A DNA stretch of 5,170 nucleotides, taken from the NCBI GenBank assembly GCA_964525485.1, contig CAZGHH010000045.1, forward strand, positions 1 to 5,170, given 5' to 3'. The stretch is from DAONBD01 sp964525485. GTDB taxonomy: Bacteria; Patescibacteriota; Gracilibacteria; UBA1369; LOWO2-01-FULL-3. Positions 1 through 5,132 of the stretch are shown in pieces. Positions within the stretch are counted from its first letter, which is position 1, and the number at the start of each line of letters is the position of its first letter. The notes beneath the pieces are model-generated. The model saw nothing but the letters and a program-made list of their open reading frames with translations. It was not told where the DNA came from and made no database searches. Made by a program: the position numbers and the translations under genes.

Positions 1-756
1 TTTTGAAATCCATGGCCAACCTTCAAATGCGAATGATCGGTTTAGACCTGGCGCTCGATTTTTTGCTATTAACGCGGCTTCGATCGGGATCGTTCCTGAG
101 CCTGTGAATGTGTCGATGAGTGAGCGAGTGGGTGCATCATTATTTGGGTGTGTCCAGTCTTGAATCCAATCAGAAAGTTTTATGATACTTGCTGCTAAAG
201 TTTCCTTCATTGGAGCGTCGTTGGCTTGGGTTCGGTATCCACGGCGGTGAAGACTTTCACCTGAGGTGTCGATTGTGACTATAAATTTATCTTTATTTCC
301 TTTAATTATTATCTGATAAAAAGCGTCAGAATTTTCAGGAAGCAGTTCTGTTTTGTGTGCTTTTTGAAGATGTGTAACTACTGCTTTTTTTACAATGCTT
401 TGGATGGCTGGTTCGGAGTGGAGAATGCATTTGGCGCTGGTGGCTTGGATAGGAAATATGTCGTTTGGGCCAATATATTTTCCCCAAGGTAGTGCGGTGA
501 TTTCGTCAAAAAGTTTATCGAAATTAATAGCTTCAAATTCGCCCATTTTGATCTGAATTCTGTCTGCGCAGCGTAGGCAAAGGTTGGATTTGATAATTGC
601 TGTTTGGAAATCTGTTTTTGATACGGATTTTTCTTTTCCATTTACAGAAAAAGTTACCCTGCCGTCCTCGACTTCCGTAGTCCAAAGTCCTAGATTTCTT
701 AGTTCGTCACGGACGAGTTTCTCGAGTCCGAACGCACAAGTTGCTATTAGTTCCAT
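1..756 (-). CDS. THUMP-domain class I SAM-dependent RNA methyltransferase (RlmL/YpsC family), 3' end beyond window
   Basis: The minus frame from the ATG at 756-754 stays open for 252 codons to the window edge, so the C-terminal part is missing. Residues 1-50 look like the N-terminal ferredoxin-like domain (MELIATCAFGLEKLVRDEL) and about 50-165 the RNA-binding THUMP domain. They are followed by the family motif LHRRGYR (169-175), the APMKETLAA segment (181-189) and SAM-binding motif I, DTFTGSGTIPIEAA (215-228). The family consensus there is close to DP(F/M)CGSGT, so Pro and Cys are replaced by Thr. RAPGLNR (234-240) and FEGW (244-247) also fit. The catalytic NPPYG motif would lie beyond the edge. 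Relatives methylate guanine N2 in 23S rRNA (RlmL) or in tRNA (archaeal Trm14); the target here cannot be told from this part. The start fits a TATAAT box about 25 bases upstream. Family call is firm; substrate is open. Confidence 0.93.
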   Translation of the reverse strand, partial: MELIATCAFGLEKLVRDELRNLGLWTTEVEDGRVTFSVNGKEKSVSKTDFQTAIIKSNLCLRCADRIQIKMGEFEAINFDKLFDEITALPWGKYIGPNDIFPIQATSAKCILHSEPAIQSIVKKAVVTHLQKAHKTELLPENSDAFYQIIIKGNKDKFIVTIDTSGESLHRRGYRTQANDAPMKETLAASIIKLSDWIQDWTHPNNDAPTRSLIDTFTGSGTIPIEAALIAKNRAPGLNRSFAFEGWPWISK

Positions 757-781
757 TAGTTCTTTTAATTTCTACTCGCGG

Positions 782-787
782 ATTATA
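782..787 (-). promoter_or_regulatory. Predicted -10 box of the RNA methyltransferase gene
   Basis: Read on the minus strand, 787-782 is a perfect TATAAT, placed to start transcription near 775 and leave a leader of about 19 bases before the ATG at 756. The -35 is weak: the best match is TTAGCA at 812-807, with a long 19-base spacer. The leader (AGAAATTAAAAGAACTA before the ATG) holds only a poor purine run and no clear Shine-Dalgarno sequence. Confidence 0.45.
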
Positions 788-805
788 CATTTAAAAAAGT
801 CTTTA

Positions 806-834
806 TTGCTAACGATTCTGTTTGAGATTAAAAT
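806..834 (+). promoter_or_regulatory. Predicted promoter of the pyrophosphatase gene
   Basis: TTGCTA (806-811) and TAAAAT (829-834) are separated by 17 bases, a reasonable sigma-70-type pair giving a start near 841 and a leader of about 31 bases. A competing -35, TTGAGA at 822-827, pairs less well with ATTAAT at 844-849. The methyltransferase promoter lies on the other strand of the same 115-base gap (757-871), so the two genes are fired divergently from shared DNA. The region is very AT-rich and chance matches are easy. Confidence 0.35.
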
Positions 835-871
835 TTCTTAGTAATTAATTAAAATAATAATCGAAAATAAT

Positions 872-1423
872 ATGAATCACCCATGGCATGACGTATCGAC
901 CGGAGAGGATGTTCCGCAAGTTGTGAATTGTATAGTTGAAATTCCAAAAGGATCGAGATTGAAATACGAATTGGATAAGAAAAGTGGATTGCTCAGATTG
1001 GATCGTGTGCTTTTTTCATCCGTTTTTTATCCGGAGAATTATGGGTTTATTCCTCAGACTTTTTGTGACGACGGGGATCCTCTGGATATCGTTTTGATTT
1101 CAGAGAGCGCGATCACGCCCCTCGCGATCGTGGATGCGAAGGTGATCGGTGTGATGCAAATGTTGGACTCCGGAGAGGCTGATGATAAGATTATTGCTGT
1201 GGCTGCGAATGACATGTCGGTGAATCATATTGATGATATCGATCAACTTCCTCCACATTTTATAGTTGCGCTTCAAAATTTCTTTGAAGAATACAAAAAA
1301 CTTGAGAAAAACAAAACTGTGAAGGTTCAGAAATTCCAAAAGAAAAAAGTCGCGTATAAGATCATCAAAGAGAGTATGAAGATGTATAAGGAGATGAAAA
1401 ACGATGGGCGGATTGCGAAGTAG
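872..1423 (+). CDS. ppa: Inorganic pyrophosphatase, soluble family I
   Basis: This cytoplasmic enzyme hydrolyses pyrophosphate to two phosphates with Mg2+, pulling nucleic acid, protein and activated-sugar synthesis forward. The 183-residue length is normal for the bacterial hexameric family. Residues aligning with the E. coli active site are all visible: E23, K31, E33, R45, Y53, Y57, the signature D67-G-D69-P-L-D72, D99, D104, K106, and Y141-K142. EIPKGSRLKYELDKKSG (23-39) and FYPENYGFIP (52-61) are textbook family segments. The C-terminal tail is Lys-rich. The only plausible start is the ATG at 872; the bases before it (CGAAAATAAT) contain no Shine-Dalgarno motif. It ends with TAG and faces the phosphofructokinase gene across 36 bases. 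That neighbour is itself predicted to use pyrophosphate, so both would draw on the same pool. Confidence 0.98.
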   Translation: MNHPWHDVSTGEDVPQVVNCIVEIPKGSRLKYELDKKSGLLRLDRVLFSSVFYPENYGFIPQTFCDDGDPLDIVLISESAITPLAIVDAKVIGVMQMLDSGEADDKIIAVAANDMSVNHIDDIDQLPPHFIVALQNFFEEYKKLEKNKTVKVQKFQKKKVAYKIIKESMKMYKEMKNDGRIAK

Positions 1424-1459
1424 TTCGATGCTTTTGTAGATGGAAATTCGTGTTTGCCG

Positions 1460-3040
1460 CTATTTCCAAAATACTCCGTTTTTTCTCAACATCTCGTCGT
1501 TGTATAGGGCGGCATTGTTGAGCGTGTTTTTGTTGCTAATGCCTTTTAACGGGAGAACTAGTGGTTCGTCTTTCATCGCGTCCATGTCCTCGAGATAGAC
1601 TACTGCGTGGCCTCCGACCGTTCCAGTGTTTATTATTTCAGCAATTTTTCCACCGATTTTTTGACCCATTACTGAATCGTATTCACATGGAGTCGCTCCG
1701 CGTGCTGTGTAGTTTTCGAGAAGTTCGTTTACTTTGCTGATCTCACCGAATTCCTGTATCGCAGCGATGATGAAATGGCGAATGCCGGCCAACGTTGCGA
1801 CGTTACCGAACGAGTCGAGTTTTGAATTCCAAACTGTTTCGCCAAATAGTGCCGCGAGGCGTGGATTTTTCTTGAGGAGAGTTGCGAGGTCTTGGTTGGT
1901 GACGAGAGAGTGGATTTCGTTGATATTTATTGAACTGTTTGTTGTTGAGTCAGTTGTATTTTTTGTGCCGTTTTGCCATTTTCCTTTTAATTCTTCATTC
2001 TGCGCGAGGCGGTTCATCTCTTCTGATAATTCAGGTGGAAGGAAGCCTTCTGCGACTGCGATGACACAATTTCCTTGTGAGTCTTTGATGCGGCGAGCTT
2101 CTTCGCCGATAGAACGAAGTGATGTTGGGCGTTCGGGAGCGAGGATTATTATATTGTCGCGGAATTCTGTTATTTTTCTTTGTTCTTCATGTGATAGTTC
2201 GGAGAAATTTTTTGGGAATCTGCGTGCAGATTCAAACACTAATTTACCTGATTTTCTGCCGAAAAATTCTACAACATGCATTTGATTGTGAGTTTCTGCG
2301 TTTTGAGCCTCTGCCCAAAAATCCTCCTGATATTTCAACATAGCTGTGCAAAATCCGAGCATCTGTGCCGGTTTGTCATCGATGCATCCGTCTCCATCAA
2401 TACTTTTGAAAGTTCCCGCGACCGTTTTCTCCGGAAATGCTGCTGAGATTTTTGCAAGGAGGCCCAAATGGTCGTCGCCGCCTGTGCCGTATACGAATTT
2501 GTAAGGTTTGATATTTGCCATTGTGTTTTCCGGATTAACTTTCATCGCGTCAACTCTTGCTGAACCGTATGGTGTGCTTGATTGTCCTTGAAAATCTTTG
2601 CCAAGAAGTTTATCGACAATGATTAATCCTTTCTTAAATTCTGTTGGGTCGACGATAAGTCCGGCTCCTGCGTTCTTGACCCCGAGCATTACGAGGCTCG
2701 GATCGAGATTCAAAGCCAAAGCCGAAAGGAAATCCGCAATTCCCGCGCAGTCGCCTCCACCTGTTAGCCCGATGCCGCTTTCACTCTCTACTAGTAGAGC
2801 GAGTAACTCTTCGCGCGATTTTTGAATATATTTTCCTTCTGCGATGCCTTTTTCAATTTCTTCTTCGCTGAGTCCGTCCGCGATGAGTTTTCGTTTTAAA
2901 TTCGCACTTGAGCGTTCAACTAAGTTTTGCAGAACTGTTTGAAGTTTTTCTTTGGCGGTTTGTGTAGACGTGTTGGAATTAACGTCTTGTGTGACGGGGT
3001 TCTTAACTATGTAAATTTCTTCGTGATTGTTTGCAGTCAT
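1460..3040 (-). CDS. Divergent phosphofructokinase, predicted pyrophosphate-dependent
   Basis: The product (526 residues from the ATG at 3040; 548 from the ATG at 3106) carries the phosphofructokinase motifs in order. Numbered from 3040 they are GGGDCAG (94-100), GTGGDD (185-190), FKSIDGD (211-217; usual PKTIDND), FGRKSG (260-265; usual MGRxxG), APERP (301-305), VAEG (329-332) and ARGATPCEYD (446-455; usual QRGGxPxxxD). The second Asp of GGDD (D190) and Lys of FKSIDGD (K212) are the pair that marks PPi-using enzymes; ATP enzymes have Gly at both. D215 is the expected catalytic base. Predicted reaction: fructose 6-phosphate + PPi to fructose 1,6-bisphosphate + Pi. Oddities are about 85 residues before the nucleotide fold and an Asn/Thr/Ser-rich stretch (about 357-375) leading into a helical insertion. 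The 3040 start is chosen because a TATAAT lies at 3089-3084, downstream of the 3106 ATG, and the 22 extra residues look non-coding. Substrate could differ, for example sedoheptulose 7-phosphate. Confidence 0.88.
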   Translation of the reverse strand: MTANNHEEIYIVKNPVTQDVNSNTSTQTAKEKLQTVLQNLVERSSANLKRKLIADGLSEEEIEKGIAEGKYIQKSREELLALLVESESGIGLTGGGDCAGIADFLSALALNLDPSLVMLGVKNAGAGLIVDPTEFKKGLIIVDKLLGKDFQGQSSTPYGSARVDAMKVNPENTMANIKPYKFVYGTGGDDHLGLLAKISAAFPEKTVAGTFKSIDGDGCIDDKPAQMLGFCTAMLKYQEDFWAEAQNAETHNQMHVVEFFGRKSGKLVFESARRFPKNFSELSHEEQRKITEFRDNIIILAPERPTSLRSIGEEARRIKDSQGNCVIAVAEGFLPPELSEEMNRLAQNEELKGKWQNGTKNTTDSTTNSSININEIHSLVTNQDLATLLKKNPRLAALFGETVWNSKLDSFGNVATLAGIRHFIIAAIQEFGEISKVNELLENYTARGATPCEYDSVMGQKIGGKIAEIINTGTVGGHAVVYLEDMDAMKDEPLVLPLKGISNKNTLNNAALYNDEMLRKNGVFWK

Positions 3041-3063
3041 TGGTTGTGGATTAAATTGAATGT

Positions 3064-3091
3064 TTGATAAATTTTGCGAGGTTATTATACA
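3064..3091 (+). promoter_or_regulatory. Predicted promoter of the rhodanese lipoprotein gene
   Basis: TTGATA (3064-3069) and TATACA (3086-3091) are separated by 16 bases, giving a predicted start near 3098 and a leader of about 33 bases before the ATG at 3131. The -10 overlaps the -10 of the oppositely directed phosphofructokinase promoter. No Shine-Dalgarno sequence precedes the ATG (TTAATCAAATATTT). Confidence 0.45.
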
Positions 3092-3111
3092 ATTGATTTT
3101 GCTCATTTAAA
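3084..3111 (-). promoter_or_regulatory. Predicted promoter of the phosphofructokinase gene
   Basis: On the minus strand 3089-3084 is a perfect TATAAT, with TTTAAA at 3111-3106 as a modest -35 (16-base spacer). The predicted start near 3077 lies downstream of the ATG at 3106 but upstream of the ATG at 3040, which is the main reason for preferring 3040 as the start codon. The leader would be about 37 bases. Confidence 0.45.
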
Positions 3112-3130
3112 ATTGGTTAATCAAATATTT

Positions 3131-3526
3131 ATGAAAAATTCGAAAATTGGCATATTTTTGATTCTTGTGTTGGTGGCTCTTTCAGGTTGCTCGAATTCGT
3201 CCGATTTGGAGGCGAATGTTTTTTCTGCGTACGGTATTTCAGATATTGAAAATTTGAATGTTTTGGACGTTCGTACTTCTGAAGAATTTAAATCAGGTTG
3301 TATAGATGGTGCTGAAAATATTGATATAAATTCTCCTGATTTTTCTGAAAAAATTAAAAATCTGGATAAGGAGGCTGATTATCTTGTCTATTGTAGAAGT
3401 GGGAGGAGGAGTTCTCAGGCTGTTGAAATAATGAAAAATGCCGGTTTTGAAAACGTTGTTGATTTGGGAGGTGGAATTTTGAATTGGAAGGAGCAGGGGA
3501 ATGATGTGACTATGAATTGCGGCTAG
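3131..3526 (+). CDS. Rhodanese-domain lipoprotein
   Basis: A 131-residue single-domain rhodanese with a lipoprotein signal. Residues 1-19 are a short Lys-containing n-region and hydrophobic core ending in the lipobox L17-S-G-C20, so the mature protein should be lipid-anchored on the outer face of the membrane through C20. A short Ser/Asn linker follows, then the rhodanese fold: NVLDVRTSEEF (43-53), GAENID (60-65), the active-site loop C88-R-S-G-R-R-S94, and GGGILNWKEQG (113-123). C88 would carry the persulfide or be a redox thiol. The usual His of the G-H-I motif is Cys here (G56-C57-I58), and another Cys lies near the end (C130). The ATG at 3131 is chosen over an upstream ATG at 3074 because the latter would bury the signal peptide and include the promoter. 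The stop TAG overlaps the opposing gene's stop. Substrate is unknown; sulfur transfer or thiol redox work outside the membrane is inference. Confidence 0.92.
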   Translation: MKNSKIGIFLILVLVALSGCSNSSDLEANVFSAYGISDIENLNVLDVRTSEEFKSGCIDGAENIDINSPDFSEKIKNLDKEADYLVYCRSGRRSSQAVEIMKNAGFENVVDLGGGILNWKEQGNDVTMNCG

Positions 3527-3801
3527 TCTTTGGTGATTCTAATGGCGTTACCTTTTACAACTGCATTCCCAAGTTTTTTTTGCGCTGAAGATAATATCCT
3601 TTGGTAGGTGCTTTGAGATGTTCTCATTTTTTTTGCAGCGTTTGTTTGATTGAGGTTTTCTGTGTGTTTTAACCTCAGGGATTCCCATTCTTCGTGGGTG
3701 AGTTCGACTGATTCGAGTATTCTCAATGGAACTCCCTGTGGTTTGTAGAAAGTGACGTTTGGATTTGATCCTATTCTTCTTGTGAGTCTTGGCCTTGGCA
3801 T
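3523..3801 (-). CDS. UPF0251 (DUF134) family helix-turn-helix protein
   Basis: A 92-residue protein with the family's N-terminal hallmark MPRPRLTRRI, then FYKPQGVPLR (18-27) and a C-terminal helix-turn-helix resembling sigma factor region 4. The scaffold is LTHEEWESLRL (34-44), ENLNQTNAAKKM (48-59), and the likely recognition helix in TSQSTYQRILSSAQKKLG (61-78); it ends with GNAIRI. The family is usually annotated as predicted DNA-binding, with no settled function. Many relatives have a Cys after MPRPRK; here that position is Thr and the protein has no Cys at all, so metal binding at that site is unlikely. It is the second gene of an operon, starting 3 bases after the DUF5320-like stop, and a weak purine run (GAAAGAAG, 3820-3813) lies 11 bases before its ATG. 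Its TAG stop shares CTAG (3523-3526) with the convergent rhodanese gene. It may regulate its own operon through the palindrome at 4062-4081; that is a guess. Confidence 0.92.
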   Translation of the reverse strand: MPRPRLTRRIGSNPNVTFYKPQGVPLRILESVELTHEEWESLRLKHTENLNQTNAAKKMRTSQSTYQRILSSAQKKLGNAVVKGNAIRITKD

Positions 3802-3804
3802 TTA

Positions 3805-4035
3805 TTAATTTTCTTCTTTCATTTTACGTATTGTAGCAAGCCTATTCTCCAGGAATTTTTCTTCTTCATCAAGAGAAGCTGCTGAATTCTTTAAAAATCC
3901 CTGTCCGCAAAATCCCAGGCCTCTTCTGCCACGAAATCCTGCCTGTGAGTTTTGTCCTTTGTCCTTGCATTTCCCTAATCCGCGACCTGTGCCTGTGCCT
4001 TCTCCTGCAGGACCCGTTCCATCAAAATTTGGCAT
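3805..4035 (-). CDS. Small Gly-rich DUF5320-like protein
   Basis: A 76-residue protein beginning MPNFDGTGPAGEG, with TGRGLGKC (16-23) next, close to the MPxGDGTGPxGxGPxTGRGxGxC opening I recall for DUF5320 proteins. A second Gly/Arg-rich block, FRGRRGLGFCGQGF (34-47), repeats the pattern, so each block ends in one Cys (C23, C43). Residues 54-75 are highly charged with hydrophobics at L55, L62, L66, I69 and M72, which fits a short coiled coil and therefore oligomers. Function is unknown. From memory, such proteins often sit beside DUF134, NifX-like iron-molybdenum-cofactor proteins and MinD/Mrp ATPases; only DUF134 is present here. The ATG at 4035 is used. A longer frame beginning with TTG at 4095 is rejected because that TTG is the first three bases of the predicted -35 box. 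The stop TAA lies 3 bases before the DUF134 start. Confidence 0.85.
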   Translation of the reverse strand: MPNFDGTGPAGEGTGTGRGLGKCKDKGQNSQAGFRGRRGLGFCGQGFLKNSAASLDEEEKFLENRLATIRKMKEEN

Positions 4036-4061
4036 GTTGATTGGGTTAATATTTAAAACTA

Positions 4062-4081
4062 TTATGAATATATATTCATAA
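4062..4081. promoter_or_regulatory. 20-bp perfect palindrome, likely operator of the DUF5320-DUF134 operon
   Basis: TTATGAATATATATTCATAA is a perfect inverted repeat with 10-base arms and no spacer. It covers the predicted -10 box (4072-4067) and the transcription start region of the DUF5320 gene, the classic place for a repressor site. The TGAATA/TATTCA half sites resemble operators of ArsR/SmtB-type winged-helix repressors, but no such regulator is encoded here. It is also about 80 bases upstream of the exchanger gene, so it might serve both directions. A smaller inverted repeat, ACTC-AAAA-GAGT (4081-4092), abuts it within the promoter spacer. Confidence 0.6.
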
Positions 4082-4095
4082 CTCAAAAGAGTCAA
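4067..4095 (-). promoter_or_regulatory. Strong predicted promoter of the DUF5320-DUF134 operon
   Basis: On the minus strand TTGACT (4095-4090) and TATATT (4072-4067) are separated by 17 bases; each hexamer matches the sigma-70 consensus at five of six positions. This is the best promoter in the window. Transcription would begin near 4060, leaving a leader of about 24 bases before the ATG at 4035. The leader (TTTAAATATTAACCCAATCAAC before the ATG, first two bases omitted from any motif) has no Shine-Dalgarno sequence. Confidence 0.65.
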
Positions 4096-4129
4096 TCATT
4101 TTTTTCTTTTGTTCTCTTTTCTCTGAGCG

Positions 4130-4135
4130 TAAAAT
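4130..4135 (+). promoter_or_regulatory. Possible -10 box of the Na+/Ca2+ exchanger gene
   Basis: TAAAAT lies 25 bases before the ATG at 4161. The expected -35 region falls in a pyrimidine-rich tract (about 4099-4124) with no good match; TTGTTC at 4109-4114 gives a short 15-base spacer. The bases before the ATG (AACAACCCTTACCCT) hold no Shine-Dalgarno sequence. Confidence 0.25.
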
Positions 4136-4160
4136 ACAAAAAAATAACAACCCTTACCCT

Positions 4161-5114
4161 ATGTTAATACCTATTTTGCTTTTGATTGTTGGATTTGTAA
4201 TTTTGATTGCTGGCGCTGAATTTCTTGTAAGGGGAGCTTCTTCTATTGCTCGCAGATTTGGCATTTCTCCTATTGTTATCGGTCTTACCGTGGTTGCTTT
4301 TGGTACTTCTACACCTGAATTGGCTGTTAATATATTTTCCGCATTAAAAGGTTCTTCAGATATCGCGATTGGAAATGTGATAGGCTCGAATATAGCAAAT
4401 ATCCTTTTGATCCTAGGCGTTTCGTCTCTTATTTACCCTCTTGTAGTTAAGAAAAATACTGTTTGGAAGGAAATTCCTTTTGCGTTACTTGCAGTGATTT
4501 TGGTTTTTACGATGGGAAATGATTCTTTGTTTGATGGCGGTTCTTTTAATTCGATTACGAGGACTGACGGATTTTCTTTGATCGCGATTTTTATAATTTT
4601 TATGTTTTATATTTTTGGTATAGCTAAGACCAGTGGAGAAAGTGAAAAAGTTGTTGTTTATAAGACGTGGATTGCATCTCTAATGACACTTGGCGGTATC
4701 GGCGCTTTATTTTTGGGTGGTAATATTCTGGTTAATAATGCTGTTATATTGGCTCAGGCTGCCGGGCTTTCAGAGGCTTTGATCGGTTTGACTATCGTTG
4801 CTGTCGGTACGTCTTTACCTGAATTGGCGACCTCTGTTGTAGCGGCTATACATAAACATAATGACATAGCTGTTGGAAATATAGTTGGCTCTAACATATT
4901 TAATGTTTTTTGGATCCTAGGTCTTACTGCTACGATGCTTCAATTACCATTCAATCCAGCAACGAATTTGGATGTGTTGGTCTCTATTGGTGCGACCGTG
5001 ATGCTTTTTATGGTTATGTTTATCGGGAAGAAACATACTCTCGAAAGATGGCAGGGAGGATTATTTATTTTGGCGTACGTGGTTTATATTGTATATTTGA
5101 TCTACAGAGGATAG
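4161..5114 (+). CDS. Calcium/sodium exchanger family membrane protein (CaxA/YrbG type)
   Basis: A 317-residue integral membrane protein of the cation/Ca2+ exchanger superfamily, built from two inverted five-helix halves. The ion-binding alpha repeats are nearly identical in plan. Repeat 1 has GLTVVAFGTSTPEL (41-54, key E53) and IGNVIGSNIANILLILG (70-86); repeat 2 has GLTIVAVGTSLPEL (209-222, key E221) and VGNIVGSNIFNVFWILG (238-254). Hydrophobic segments suggest ten helices near 2-23, 38-62, 72-95, 104-119, 138-155, 170-192, 207-231, 238-260, 268-285 and 296-315. Both acidic residues and both GSN motifs are intact, so it should be active, most likely exporting Ca2+ in exchange for Na+ or H+; the ions cannot be fixed from sequence. 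Length matches bacterial homologues. It is divergent from the DUF5320 operon across 125 bases that include the palindrome, and a possible gene begins 18 bases after its TAG stop. Confidence 0.96.
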   Translation: MLIPILLLIVGFVILIAGAEFLVRGASSIARRFGISPIVIGLTVVAFGTSTPELAVNIFSALKGSSDIAIGNVIGSNIANILLILGVSSLIYPLVVKKNTVWKEIPFALLAVILVFTMGNDSLFDGGSFNSITRTDGFSLIAIFIIFMFYIFGIAKTSGESEKVVVYKTWIASLMTLGGIGALFLGGNILVNNAVILAQAAGLSEALIGLTIVAVGTSLPELATSVVAAIHKHNDIAVGNIVGSNIFNVFWILGLTATMLQLPFNPATNLDVLVSIGATVMLFMVMFIGKKHTLERWQGGLFILAYVVYIVYLIYRG

Positions 5115-5132
5115 TTTTAAAAAAAATAATAG

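Noticed and set aside
390..641. Open minus-strand frame of 83 codons
   Set aside because: It lies in another frame inside the RNA methyltransferase gene, whose own frame carries clear family motifs; the 83-residue product resembles nothing.
1441..1468. Inverted repeat TGGAAAT / ATTTCCA between the convergent genes as a terminator
   Set aside because: The 7-base, AT-rich stem has a 14-base loop and no T-run follows on either strand, so terminator function is not supported.
1734..2285. Open plus-strand frame of 183 codons antisense to the phosphofructokinase
   Set aside because: The product is Ser/Phe/Arg-rich with no recognisable motif, and the opposite strand encodes conserved phosphofructokinase segments throughout.
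3074..3130. Upstream ATG extending the rhodanese by 19 residues
   Set aside because: It would place a non-signal segment before a clean lipoprotein signal peptide and overlaps the predicted promoter region.
4036..4095. TTG start extending the DUF5320-like protein by 20 residues
   Set aside because: The TTG is the start of the TTGACT -35 box, the extension spans the promoter and palindrome, and family members begin at the MPxxDGTGP segment.
4062..4110. Palindrome plus downstream T-run as a plus-strand terminator
   Set aside because: No plus-strand gene reads into this region, the T-run is 17 bases away from the palindrome, and the operator-over-promoter reading explains the palindrome better.
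872..5114. UGA read as glycine (Gracilibacteria-type code)
   Set aside because: None of the genes contains an in-frame TGA and glycines are all encoded by GGN, so the standard code suffices.
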